The notes beneath the pieces are model-generated. The model was not told the origin of the DNA, did no database searches, and saw only the letters and a program-made list of their open reading frames with translations. A stretch of DNA of 64,000 bases from Flavobacterium branchiarum (lineage in GTDB: Bacteria; Bacteroidota; Bacteroidia; Flavobacteriales; Flavobacteriaceae). Position 1 is the stretch's first letter; the number at the start of each line of letters is the position of its first letter. Location: the NCBI RefSeq assembly GCF_030409845.1, contig NZ_JAUFQQ010000003.1:1674001-1738000 (forward strand), given 5' to 3'. Below are positions 33,690-43,035 of the stretch, piece after piece. The position numbers were made by a program, and so were the translations under genes.

Positions 33690-36292
33690 GCAAAAATTTA
33701 CATCTTGTTCCTAAACTAATCAAAAATCAAAAATTTGATGCGAAGATGGGATGTTTGACACTTTCGCAAGCTGAAGTTTTTACAGTAGAAATTGTTCCCG
33801 CATCCACATTCCATAAAGAAGCTCCAGAAAAACTGCCTTCCTTTAATAAATTAACTCAGGATGAAATTTGGAAAATGCCCGATGTTGGTGATCGATTCAT
33901 TTATATTGCCAGTCTTAAAAGAAGAGAAACTGAAGAAGCACAATATGAAAAAGATAAGGAAGCTTTTAATAAAAAAATAGAAGAAGAACTTTCTACCTTA
34001 AGTTGTTGCTGGGAGGCAATTGGTAATAGTATGGATGGCAGAATAATAAAACATAATTCTGACTTTGATATAGGAATGCCCAAAGAGCATATAAAGCACT
34101 TTAGGTTTCCAGAAATTCTTGTTGGTGGTGGTTTTGCTTGGCTCGAAGTTTTCACTAAAAATGATCCTGCATTAGGCACTTCCCCAAACGGTTTGTTTGT
34201 TACTGCTAAGGGTACTCCTAAAATCGTTCGTGTTGCCTGGACAGATCTTGATTGCAAACCTATAACAGGAAAAGTAGCTTTTGGATCTACTGTACTTTTA
34301 AATATATATACAATGGATATGTATGGAAACGATTTAGAGGTTACATTATGGGACAAAGACGTTATAGATCCAGATGATTTATTGCCAATTTCTAATTTGG
34401 ATAATTTTACTTGCGAAGTTTTAGTGTATAAATTACTTGAAAATGAAATAAATAAAACTGGAATTTCGGGTGGTATAAAAGTAAATGGAAAAGAGGAGGC
34501 TCAAGTTCAAAAAGTAAGAATTCCAGTTTTTGTGGACCATAAATGGATGTTTACTGCTGGAAAAAATCTTAAAATTTACCTCACTATAAAATCATTAGAA
34601 ACAAGAACATTTTTAAATGTCCCTAATGACTGTTTTTTAGAAGTGGCGATCAATGGTGAAAAGCACGTAACTGTAACAGAACTAACAAACAACCCTGTAG
34701 TAGTTGGTAAAGTAAAAACGAATATAGCAAGTTTCACGCCTTGTCAATACACAGGTTTAGAAATGGTTAATGCCACGGGACAAATTACAGATTTATATAC
34801 AGAAGATAAAGAAAAAATAGGATTATCTACTATAGAAGTAGCCGTAATGTCTGGTAGTGAAAAAAAGCGAACCAGAATTCAAGTAGATAGAAACAGTGCT
34901 ATTGTCGAATGCAATTTGATTGGCAAAAGCAAGCATGACAGCCAACTTTCAATTGTTACAACTAATTTACCAAATAATGTAACACTCATCAATGAGCAAC
35001 CTACAAGAATTGATTTTGATTCTTTTTTTAATTACGACGAAATTGACCTTTTTGAATATTTTTTTCTCACGGAATCCAAACTAAAGGCATTACCCAATTT
35101 ATCTATAAAAGCGAGTTCCTGTAGGCACAATCATGACTTAAACATAAAAATTGTTCCTGATATAAAATGGGAAGCGTATGTTTTAATAACACCTCAAATT
35201 TCCGAAAGTTATGCCCATACCAGAATGCCTAGTAATAAAGATTCCTTTGGAGATGCTATTGTTACAGATAAAGATGGAAACCCTACACAAAAAAATATAT
35301 TTGAGTTACATCAAAAAAAAGCTAGGGAAACGGGAATTGAAGCCAAAAAAATGGGAAAAGACTTTAATGGGGAGATCCATATAAAAGCCACTACCAATAA
35401 TGGCGCTAATACAATTGATTATGGTACTGCTATTGAAGATAAATTGAAGACCATATTATCAAAAATTAGTAATGTAAAAGAAGCTTTAGATAGAATGTCT
35501 CACAGAGACCAAGCAGCACAAGGTAACGCACAAGGAGCCATACTAATGGGCAAAGGAAAAAATATTACAGATTCTAAACTCCCTGTTTTTATAGAGTTTA
35601 GCTTTCCTACAGTACGTTTGGGAGGCGGATGGTATTGGGATACGAATAAAAAAGAAGGAAAAATTAACTGTGTAGGAAATTTACAATTTGGGTTTGAACC
35701 CTTAGTGCAAGGCAAAGGCGGTATCGATTTGGTTGCCGCTGCCGAATATATATCATTTGTGAAACCTGTATTGGTAGCTTTAAGATATGTAAAGGTTGGT
35801 GCACAATGGTTAAGTGACAATACACCTGTACAAATAGACAGCGAATTGTACTTTAATCTTTATGTAAAGGGAAAAGTTGATTTACGACAAACGATTGATT
35901 TTATGAACTCGTCTAACGATAAGACCGATGCTAAGATTTCATTACTAATAGGCATTGAGTTGGGATTTAAAATTAAAGCAACAATAGATGAAGTAATCTA
36001 TACAAAATCAGACAAAGTTGGAGGAGAAGAAATAAGTAAGACAGATTTTAACGCACAACTATCGGCAGAAGCAGAAAGTGGTTTTGTAGGTAAAGGCACA
36101 GGCGGTCGTGACGAAAAAGGAATGTACCTGCAGTTTAGTGCCGATTTCACAGGGATTACAATAAAATTAGTAGGAAAATTAAGGATTTTAAAACCTGGTA
36201 AAATGGATTCTAATTACGTATTAAATAAAAAAATTGACCTTATTCGTTACCAGCCAGATATATTTAAAACAGAAAAATACTATGTACTTTAA
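33686..36292 (+). CDS. large putative effector, copy 1 (E1)
   Basis: 868 residues with no signal peptide. The N-terminal 130 residues are charged. A beta-sandwich-like domain lies about 145-245 (GGGFAWLEVF, TAKGTPKIVRVAWTDLDC, FGSTVLLNIYTMDMYG), more beta-rich sequence follows to 540, then a helical stretch (about 550-640) and a C-terminal beta-rich domain (650-868) with VRLGGGWYW, GKGGIDLVAAAEYISFVKPVLVAL (a hydrophobic, possibly membrane-active segment) and Gly-rich amphipathic strands. I recognise no catalytic motif. Its place after a DUF4280 gene and before several lipoproteins suggests a contact-delivered effector acting in the envelope. It overlaps DUF4280 by 4 bp and the first lipoprotein by 11 bp. 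A near-identical copy lies at 38410-41016. Confidence 0.75.
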   Translation: MSKNLHLVPKLIKNQKFDAKMGCLTLSQAEVFTVEIVPASTFHKEAPEKLPSFNKLTQDEIWKMPDVGDRFIYIASLKRRETEEAQYEKDKEAFNKKIEEELSTLSCCWEAIGNSMDGRIIKHNSDFDIGMPKEHIKHFRFPEILVGGGFAWLEVFTKNDPALGTSPNGLFVTAKGTPKIVRVAWTDLDCKPITGKVAFGSTVLLNIYTMDMYGNDLEVTLWDKDVIDPDDLLPISNLDNFTCEVLVYKLLENEINKTGISGGIKVNGKEEAQVQKVRIPVFVDHKWMFTAGKNLKIYLTIKSLETRTFLNVPNDCFLEVAINGEKHVTVTELTNNPVVVGKVKTNIASFTPCQYTGLEMVNATGQITDLYTEDKEKIGLSTIEVAVMSGSEKKRTRIQVDRNSAIVECNLIGKSKHDSQLSIVTTNLPNNVTLINEQPTRIDFDSFFNYDEIDLFEYFFLTESKLKALPNLSIKASSCRHNHDLNIKIVPDIKWEAYVLITPQISESYAHTRMPSNKDSFGDAIVTDKDGNPTQKNIFELHQKKARETGIEAKKMGKDFNGEIHIKATTNNGANTIDYGTAIEDKLKTILSKISNVKEALDRMSHRDQAAQGNAQGAILMGKGKNITDSKLPVFIEFSFPTVRLGGGWYWDTNKKEGKINCVGNLQFGFEPLVQGKGGIDLVAAAEYISFVKPVLVALRYVKVGAQWLSDNTPVQIDSELYFNLYVKGKVDLRQTIDFMNSSNDKTDAKISLLIGIELGFKIKATIDEVIYTKSDKVGGEEISKTDFNAQLSAEAESGFVGKGTGGRDEKGMYLQFSADFTGITIKLVGKLRILKPGKMDSNYVLNKKIDLIRYQPDIFKTEKYYVL

Positions 36293-37253
36293 AAAAACAA
36301 TGATTTGCATCGCAAGTCTACTTTTTATGAATAGTTGCGCGCAACATTCAAAAAATGATCTAAATAATAATTTAAAAACAGGAAATAAAATGCACGATGA
36401 CATTGTAGCGTATCAGTATAAAATGTACGATAAAATAGAAAAATTTGATAAAAAACCGCTGTATATTCTACAGGTAAATAAGAACAACTGCAGGGTATTG
36501 GTTTCTTGTAATGATATACCACATTGGATGACTTTTTTTGAAAATGGAGGAAGAAGTTTGCCTTTGTTTTTAAATAATTATATACCCAAATCGGGAAAAC
36601 AGTTTATTACGGTACAGATATATCCTAAAGAGGGTGAGGATTTTATAGCTGCCAATGCAGATTTGGACATCAAACTAAAATATACGAAAGACAAAAATGA
36701 TGGAGTAAATACCTATGCAAATTTAGCCCATGTACAATTGCCTGAAAGTATTGGCAGTAAAAAACTACCCTATTTTGAACTTACAATACCATTTGAAGCA
36801 GATGTTCCATTTGATTTTAGTGAGGATCTAGAAACTGCTCATGACTTATCAAAAATCCCAAATATAGAAAAAATGGTCGTTGCTAAGTACAATCAATTAC
36901 GAGATTTATTGGTAGAGGGTGATGGATTAGCATTTATAAAAGAAATAGAATATAGTGATTTAAAATCTTGTTCACATCTTTATGGTACAAAAGAGGAATT
37001 AATTGCAGATGATAAAGATGAAAACATGGATATAATAAGATCAAGATTAGACGTTAAGAACAGAAAAGTTAGTCTTATAGAAAACTATGAAATAATTTTT
37101 TCCGCAAAAAATAGATTAGTGATTCTCCGTAATAAAAAAGACAAAACAGAGATAATCACTGTTAAATATGAAGTGCCAAAAGGAATTGATCGTGCAACAA
37201 AACCAGTTATTTTATATATGCCAGAGGGTAGTGATGAATTAAAAGTTTGGTAA
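36282..37253 (+). CDS. lipoprotein, putative immunity protein I1
   Basis: 323 residues from the ATG at 36282, which overlaps the effector stop by 11 bp; the longer in-frame extension lies inside the effector gene and lacks a signal. A lipoprotein signal ends FMNSC with CAQHSKND after it and has no acidic cluster at +2, so surface export is not indicated and a periplasmic side is likely. Conserved parts are NKNNCRVLVSCNDIPHWM and TIPFEADVPFDFSEDLE; the C-terminal 100 residues are of the type DLKSCSHLYGTKEEL...EVPKGIDRATKP. Position directly after the effector, and multiplication in an array, point to immunity. Family unknown to me. Confidence 0.75.
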   Translation: MYFKKTMICIASLLFMNSCAQHSKNDLNNNLKTGNKMHDDIVAYQYKMYDKIEKFDKKPLYILQVNKNNCRVLVSCNDIPHWMTFFENGGRSLPLFLNNYIPKSGKQFITVQIYPKEGEDFIAANADLDIKLKYTKDKNDGVNTYANLAHVQLPESIGSKKLPYFELTIPFEADVPFDFSEDLETAHDLSKIPNIEKMVVAKYNQLRDLLVEGDGLAFIKEIEYSDLKSCSHLYGTKEELIADDKDENMDIIRSRLDVKNRKVSLIENYEIIFSAKNRLVILRNKKDKTEIITVKYEVPKGIDRATKPVILYMPEGSDELKVW

Positions 37254-37296
37254 TGATAGTTATTGAAAAATTTAATCTGCAAAATCAAAAAATAGT

Positions 37297-38268
37297 ATGT
37301 ACTTTAAAAAAACAATGATTTGTATCTCAAGTCTAATTTTTATGAATGGCTGTGCACAGCATTCAAAAAATGATATAAAAAACAATTTAAAAACAGGAAA
37401 CAAAATGTACGATGACATTATAGCGTATCAGGATAAGATGTACGATAAAATAAAAAATTTCACAACAAGACCATTATACGTTCTACAGGTAAATAAAAAC
37501 AATTGCAGGGTGTTGGTTTCTTGTAATGAGATACCACATTGGATGATTTTTTTAAATAATACAGGAGAAAGTGGACCTGTATTTCTAAATGACTATATCC
37601 CAAAATCAGGCAAACAACTTATTACGATACAGATTTACCCTAAAGCAGGACAGGAGTTTATCGTCGCCAATGCGGATTTAGACATCAAACTAAAATATGC
37701 CAAAGATAAAGATGATGGAATAAATACCTATATAAATTTAGCTCATGTGCAACTGCCAGAAAATATTGGTAATAAAAAACTACCCTATTTTGAGCTTACA
37801 ATACCATTTGAAGCAGATGTTCCATGGGACTTTAGCAAGGATTTAGAAATGGCACAAGACTTATCAAAAATCCCAAACATAGAAAAAAAGGTTGTTGCTA
37901 AGTACAATCAATTGCGAGACCTATTAGTAGAGGGGGATGGATTATCTTTTCTTAAAGAATTGGAGTATAGTGACTTGAAGAAAGTGTCTTGTTTGTATTT
38001 TACCAAAAAGGAACTATTAAAAGAGAACAAAATTGAAAACAGCGATATAAAACCTATTAGAAAAGATGTTAAGAACAGAAAAGTATATCCTATTGAAAAT
38101 TACGAAATGACATTTAGTGCAAACAATAAGCTAGTTCTTTTAAGAAGAAAAAAGGATAAGGAAGAAGTACTAAATGTAGAGTTTGAAACCGAAAGTGGTA
38201 TCGATGGTTCCATAAGATGTACAATTCTTTATATGCCTGAGGGTAGTGATGAATTAAAAGTTTGGTAA
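37297..38268 (+). CDS. lipoprotein, putative immunity protein I2
   Basis: 323 residues, same plan as I1: signal ending FMNGC, conserved central region, and end MPEGSDELKVW. The C-terminal third is of the second type (DLKKVSCLYFTKKELLKENKIEN...GIDGSIRCTILY). A 374-bp stretch (37822-38195) appears identical to the equivalent part of I5 (43561-43934), whereas its positional partner after duplication is I4, which differs there. The 43-bp spacer from I1 (ending CAGGAAATAGT-like) recurs between the other lipoprotein genes. Lipidated envelope protein; immunity role inferred. Confidence 0.75.
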   Translation: MYFKKTMICISSLIFMNGCAQHSKNDIKNNLKTGNKMYDDIIAYQDKMYDKIKNFTTRPLYVLQVNKNNCRVLVSCNEIPHWMIFLNNTGESGPVFLNDYIPKSGKQLITIQIYPKAGQEFIVANADLDIKLKYAKDKDDGINTYINLAHVQLPENIGNKKLPYFELTIPFEADVPWDFSKDLEMAQDLSKIPNIEKKVVAKYNQLRDLLVEGDGLSFLKELEYSDLKKVSCLYFTKKELLKENKIENSDIKPIRKDVKNRKVYPIENYEMTFSANNKLVLLRRKKDKEEVLNVEFETESGIDGSIRCTILYMPEGSDELKVW

Positions 38269-38311
38269 TGATAGTTATTGAAAAATTTAATCTACAAAAT
38301 CAGGAAATAGT

Positions 38312-38413
38312 ATGTATTTAAAAAAAGCCATTATTTGCATTGCAAGTCAGTTTTTCATGAATAGCTGTGCACAGCATTCAAAAAATGATGTGAAAAATGA
38401 TCTAAAAACATGA
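38312..38413 (+). pseudogene. truncated lipoprotein gene at the duplication joint
   Basis: It reads as the first 33 codons of a lipoprotein gene (MYLKKAIICIASQFFMNSC, then AQHSKNDVKNDLKT) and then stops at a TGA that overlaps the ATG of the second effector. The full-length homolog is I5, exactly 4,724 bp downstream. The break is at AAAAACA (38404-38410), also present at the DUF4280 end (33680-33686) and in I5 (43128-43134). The start and lipobox are intact, so a short lipopeptide might still be made and may help couple translation to E2. Confidence 0.92.
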
Positions 38414-41016
38414 GCAAAAATTTACATCTTGTTCCTAAACTAATCAAAAATCAAAAATTTGATGCGAAGATGGGATGTTTGACACTTTCGCAAGCTGAAG
38501 TTTTTACAGTAGAAATTGTTCCCGCATCCACATTCCATAAAGAAGCTCCAGAAAAACTGCCTTCCTTTAATAAATTAACTCAGGATGAAATTTGGAAAAT
38601 GCCCGATGTTGGTGATCGATTCATTTATATTGCCAGTCTTAAAAGAAGAGAAACTGAAGAAGCACAATATGAAAAAGATAAGGAAGCTTTTAATAAAAAA
38701 ATAGAAGAAGAACTTTCTACCTTAAGTTGGTGCTGGGAGGCAATTGGTAATAGTATGGATGGCAGAATGATAAAACATAATTCTGACTTTGATATAGGAA
38801 TGCCCAAAGAGCATATAAAGCACTTTAGGTTTCCAGAAATTCTTGTTGGTGGTGGTTTTGCTTGGCTCGAAGTTTTCACTAAAAATGATCCTGCATTAGG
38901 AACTTCCCCAAACGGTTTGTTTGTTACTGCTAAGGGTACTCCCAAAATCGTTCGTGTTGCCTGGACAGATCTTGATTGCAAACCTATAACAGGAAAAGTA
39001 GCTTTTGGATCTACTGTACTTTTAAATATATATACAATGGATATGTATGGAAACGATTTAGAGGTTACATTATGGGACAAAGACGTTATAGATCCAGATG
39101 ATTTATTGCCAATTTCTAATTTGGATAATTTTACTTGCGAAGTTTTAGTGTATAAATTACTTGAAAATGAAATAAATAAAACTGGAATTTCGGGTGGTAT
39201 AAAAGTAAATGGAAAAGAGGAGGCTCAAGTTCAAAAAGTAAGAATTCCAGTTTTTGTGGACCATAAATGGATGTTTACTGCTGGAAAAAATCTTAAAATT
39301 TACCTCACTATAAAATCATTAGAAACAAGAACATTTTTAAATGTCCCTAATGACTGTTTTTTAGAAGTGGCGATCAATGGTGAAAAGCACTTAACTGTAA
39401 CAGAACTAACAAACAACCCTGTAGTAGTTGGTAAAGTAAAAACGAATATAGCAAGTTTCACGCCTTGTCAATACACAGGTTTAGAAATGGTGAATGCCAC
39501 GGGACAAATTACAGATTTATATACAGAAGATAAAGAAAAAATAGGGTTATCTACTATAGAAGTAGCCGTAATGTCTGGTAGTGAAAAAAAGCGAACCAGA
39601 ATTCAAGTAGATAGAAACAGTGCTATTGTCGAATGCAATTTGATTGGCAAAAGCAAGCATGACAGCCAACTTTCAATTGTTACAACTAATTTACCAAATA
39701 ATGTAACACTCATCAATGAGCAACCTACAAGGATTGATTTTGATTCTTTTTTTAATTACGACGAAATTGACCTTTTTGAATATTTTTTTCTCACAGAATC
39801 CAAACTAAAGGCATTACCCAATTTATCTATAAAAGCGAGTTCCTGTAGGCACAATCATGACTTAAACATAAAAATTGTTCCTGATATAAAATGGGAAGCG
39901 TATGTTTTAATAACACCTCAAATTTCCGAAAGTTATGCCCATACCAGAATGCCTAGTAATAAAGATTCCTTTGGAGATGCTATTGTTACAGATAAAGATG
40001 GAAACCCTACACAAAAAAACATATTTGAGATACATCAAAAAAAAGCTAGGGAAACGGGAATTGAAGCCAAAAAAATGGGAAAAGACTTCAATGGGGAGCT
40101 CCATATAAAAGCCACTACCAATAATGGCGCTAATACAGTTGATTATGGTACTGCTATTGAAGATAAATTGAAGACCATATTATCAAAAATTAGTAATGTA
40201 AAAGAAGCTTTAGATAGAATGTCTCACAGAGACCAAGCGGCACAAGGTAACGCACAAGGAGCCATACTAATGGGCAAAGGAAAAAACATTACAGATTCTA
40301 AACTCCCTGTTTTTATAGAGTTTAGCTTTCCTACAGTACGTTTGGGAGGCGGATGGTATTGGGATACGAATAAAAAAGAAGGAAAAATTAACTGTGTAGG
40401 AAATTTACAATTTGGGTTTGAACCCTTAGTGCAAGGTAAAGGCGGTATCGATTTGGTTGCCGCAGCCGAATATATATCATTTGTAAAACCTGTATTGGTG
40501 GCCCTAAAATATGTAAAGGTTGGTGCGCAATGGTTGAGTGACAATACACCTGTACAAATAGACAGCGAATTATACTTTAATCTGTATGTAAAGGGAAAAG
40601 TTGATTTACGACAAACGATTGATTTTATGAACTCGTCTAACGATAAAACCGATGCTAAAATTTCATTACTAATAGGCATTGAGTTGGGATTTAAAATTAA
40701 AGCAACAATAGATAAAATAATCTATACAAAATCAGACAAAGTCGGAGGAGAAGTAATAAGTAAGGCAGATTTTAATGCACAACTATCAGCAGAAGCGGAA
40801 AGTGGTTTTGTAGGTAAAGGGACAGGCGGTCGTGACGAAAAAGGAATGTACTTACAATTTAGTGCTGATTTTACAGGGATTACAATAAAATTAATGGGAA
40901 AATTAAAGATTTTAAAACGTGGTAAAATGGATTCTAATTACATATTAAATAAAAAATTTGACCTTATTAATTACCAGCCAAATATATTTAAAACAGAAAA
41001 ATACTATGTACTTTAA
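38410..41016 (+). CDS. large putative effector, copy 2 (E2)
   Basis: 868 residues, same domain plan as E1. By eye I count 18 amino-acid differences, about 98% identity. Eleven of them fall in the last about 105 residues (for example IDEVIYT to IDKIIYT, LKPGK to LKRGK, IRYQPDI to INYQPNI), while the first about 690 residues have only seven. Such a skew is what one expects if the C-terminus carries the activity matched by the immunity proteins, or if the rest is homogenised by conversion. It overlaps the truncated lipoprotein frame by 4 bp (ATGA) and I3 by 11 bp, so translational coupling is likely. Confidence 0.75.
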   Translation: MSKNLHLVPKLIKNQKFDAKMGCLTLSQAEVFTVEIVPASTFHKEAPEKLPSFNKLTQDEIWKMPDVGDRFIYIASLKRRETEEAQYEKDKEAFNKKIEEELSTLSWCWEAIGNSMDGRMIKHNSDFDIGMPKEHIKHFRFPEILVGGGFAWLEVFTKNDPALGTSPNGLFVTAKGTPKIVRVAWTDLDCKPITGKVAFGSTVLLNIYTMDMYGNDLEVTLWDKDVIDPDDLLPISNLDNFTCEVLVYKLLENEINKTGISGGIKVNGKEEAQVQKVRIPVFVDHKWMFTAGKNLKIYLTIKSLETRTFLNVPNDCFLEVAINGEKHLTVTELTNNPVVVGKVKTNIASFTPCQYTGLEMVNATGQITDLYTEDKEKIGLSTIEVAVMSGSEKKRTRIQVDRNSAIVECNLIGKSKHDSQLSIVTTNLPNNVTLINEQPTRIDFDSFFNYDEIDLFEYFFLTESKLKALPNLSIKASSCRHNHDLNIKIVPDIKWEAYVLITPQISESYAHTRMPSNKDSFGDAIVTDKDGNPTQKNIFEIHQKKARETGIEAKKMGKDFNGELHIKATTNNGANTVDYGTAIEDKLKTILSKISNVKEALDRMSHRDQAAQGNAQGAILMGKGKNITDSKLPVFIEFSFPTVRLGGGWYWDTNKKEGKINCVGNLQFGFEPLVQGKGGIDLVAAAEYISFVKPVLVALKYVKVGAQWLSDNTPVQIDSELYFNLYVKGKVDLRQTIDFMNSSNDKTDAKISLLIGIELGFKIKATIDKIIYTKSDKVGGEVISKADFNAQLSAEAESGFVGKGTGGRDEKGMYLQFSADFTGITIKLMGKLKILKRGKMDSNYILNKKFDLINYQPNIFKTEKYYVL

Positions 41017-41977
41017 AAAAACAATGATTTGCATTACAAGTCTAATTTTCATGAATAGCTGTGCACAGCATTCAAAAAATGATTTAAAAAATAATTTAAA
41101 AACAGGAAATAAAATGCACGACGACATTATAGCGTATCAGGATAAAATGTACGATAAAATAGAAAAATTTGATAAAAAACCAGTATATATTTTACAGGTA
41201 AATAAGAACAATTGCAGGGTATTGGTTTCTTGCAATGATATACCACATTGGATGACTTTTTTTGATAATACAGGTGAAAGTGGTCCTGCATTTCTAAATG
41301 ATTATATCCCAAAATCAGGCAAACAACTTGTTACGATACAGGTATATCCTAAAGAAGGACAGGAGTTTATTGCTGCTAACGCAGATTTAGATATTAAACT
41401 ACAATATACGAAAGACAAAAATGATGGAGTAAATACCTATACAAATTTAGCCCATTTACAATTACCTGATAATATTGGCAGTAAAAAACTACCCTATTTT
41501 GAACTTACAATACCATTTGAAGCAGATGTTCCATTTGATTTTAGTGAGGATTTAGAAACGGCTCAAGATTTATCAAAAATCTCAAATATAGAAAAAAAGG
41601 TAGTTGCTAAGTACAATCAATTAAGAGATTTATTAGTAAATGGTGATGGACTAGCATTTATAAAAGAATTAGAATACAGTGATTTAAAATCTTGCTCACA
41701 TCTTTATGGTACAAAAGAAGAATTAATAGCAGATGATAAAGATGAAAACATGGATATAATAAGATCAAGATTGGACGTTAAGAACAGAAAAGTTAGTCTT
41801 ATAGAAAATTACGAAATAATATTTTCTGCAAAAAATAGATTAGTGATTCTCCGTAATAAAAAAGACAAAACAGAGATAATCACTGTTGAATATGAAGTGC
41901 CAAAAGGAATTGATCGTGCAACAAAACCAGTTATTTTATACATGCCAGAGGGTAGCGATGAATTAAAAGTTTGGTAA
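41006..41977 (+). CDS. lipoprotein, putative immunity protein I3
   Basis: 323 residues from the ATG at 41006, overlapping the E2 stop by 11 bp. It is the duplication partner of I1: the C-terminal third has the same DLKSCSHLYGTKEELIADDKD type and is nearly identical. Its middle (FFDNTGESGPAFLNDYIPK through FEADVPFDF) is instead nearly identical to I4 next to it, at about 41260-41545 against 42275-42560, and differs from I1, which has a FFENGGRSLPLFLNNYI version. This mosaic indicates conversion between neighbours. Lipobox FMNSC; predicted envelope lipoprotein. Confidence 0.75.
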   Translation: MYFKKTMICITSLIFMNSCAQHSKNDLKNNLKTGNKMHDDIIAYQDKMYDKIEKFDKKPVYILQVNKNNCRVLVSCNDIPHWMTFFDNTGESGPAFLNDYIPKSGKQLVTIQVYPKEGQEFIAANADLDIKLQYTKDKNDGVNTYTNLAHLQLPDNIGSKKLPYFELTIPFEADVPFDFSEDLETAQDLSKISNIEKKVVAKYNQLRDLLVNGDGLAFIKELEYSDLKSCSHLYGTKEELIADDKDENMDIIRSRLDVKNRKVSLIENYEIIFSAKNRLVILRNKKDKTEIITVEYEVPKGIDRATKPVILYMPEGSDELKVW

Positions 41978-42020
41978 TGATAGTTATTGAAAAATTTAAT
42001 CTGCAAAATCAGGAAATAGT

Positions 42021-42992
42021 ATGTATTTAAAAAAAGCCATTATTTGTATCGCAAGTCTGTTTTTTATGAATAGCTGTGCGCAGCATTCAAAAAATGATAT
42101 AAAAAACAATTTAAAAACAGGAAATAAAATGTACGACGACATTATAGCGTATCAGGATAAAATGTATGACAAAATAGAGGAGTTTACTACAAGACCATTA
42201 TATGTTCTACAGGTAAATAAGAACAATTGCAGGGTATTGGTTTCTTGCAATGATATACCACATTGGATGACTTTTTTTGATAATACAGGTGAAAGTGGTC
42301 CTGCATTTCTAAATGATTATATCCCAAAATCAGGCAAACAACTTGTTACGATACAGGTATATCCTAAAGAAGGACAGGAGTTTATTGCTGCTAACGCAGA
42401 TTTAGATATTAAACTACAATATACGAAAGACAAAAATGATGGAGTAAATACCTATACAAATTTAGCCCATGTACAATTACCTGATAATATTGGCAGTAAA
42501 AAACTACCCTATTTTGAACTTACAATACCATTTGAAGCAGATGTTCCATTTGATTTTAGTAAGGATATAGAAACAGCTCAAGATCTATCAAAAATTCCCA
42601 ATATAGAAAAAAAGGTTGTTGCTAAGTACAATCAATTGCGAGACCTATTAGTAGAGGGTGATGGATTATCTTTTCTTAAAGAGATAGAATACAGTGATTT
42701 AAAAAAAACATCTTATTTGTACTTTACAAAAAAAGAAATATTAATTCAAGATAAAACAGATAATCTCGATATAAAACGAGTTAAAAAAGATGTTAAAAAC
42801 AGGAAGTTATATCCTATTGAAAATTACGAAATGACATTTAGTGCAAACAATAGGTTGGTTCTTTTAAGAAGAAAAAAAGATAAACAAGAAATGATTTATT
42901 TAGAGTTTGAAAATGAAAGTGGTATCGATGGTTCCATTAGGTGTACTGTTCTTTATATGCCTGAGGGTAGTGATGAATTAAAAGTTTGGTAA
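42021..42992 (+). CDS. lipoprotein, putative immunity protein I4
   Basis: 323 residues. The signal (MYLKKAIICIASLFFMNSC) matches that of the truncated copy rather than I2, its positional partner. The middle matches I3. The C-terminal third is a unique third version (DLKKTSYLYFTKKEILIQDKTDNLDIKRVKKD, KDKQEMIYLEFENE). It therefore has the most distinct putative specificity region of the array. It keeps the common end MPEGSDELKVW. Lipidated; immunity role inferred from context. Confidence 0.75.
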   Translation: MYLKKAIICIASLFFMNSCAQHSKNDIKNNLKTGNKMYDDIIAYQDKMYDKIEEFTTRPLYVLQVNKNNCRVLVSCNDIPHWMTFFDNTGESGPAFLNDYIPKSGKQLVTIQVYPKEGQEFIAANADLDIKLQYTKDKNDGVNTYTNLAHVQLPDNIGSKKLPYFELTIPFEADVPFDFSKDIETAQDLSKIPNIEKKVVAKYNQLRDLLVEGDGLSFLKEIEYSDLKKTSYLYFTKKEILIQDKTDNLDIKRVKKDVKNRKLYPIENYEMTFSANNRLVLLRRKKDKQEMIYLEFENESGIDGSIRCTVLYMPEGSDELKVW

Positions 42993-43035
42993 TGATAGTT
43001 ATTGAAAAATTTAATCTACAAAATCAGGAAACACT

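Noticed and set aside
33901..34356. Antisense genes within the effectors (also 38625-39080 and 40224-40679)
   Set aside because: They occur at the same place in both effector copies because the forward sequence is duplicated; no signal supports expression.
36234..36281. Longer N-terminus for the first lipoprotein (and likewise at 40958 for I3)
   Set aside because: The extension lies inside the effector gene and would bury the lipoprotein signal; the ATG at 36282 (41006) gives a proper signal and lipobox and the same length as the other copies.
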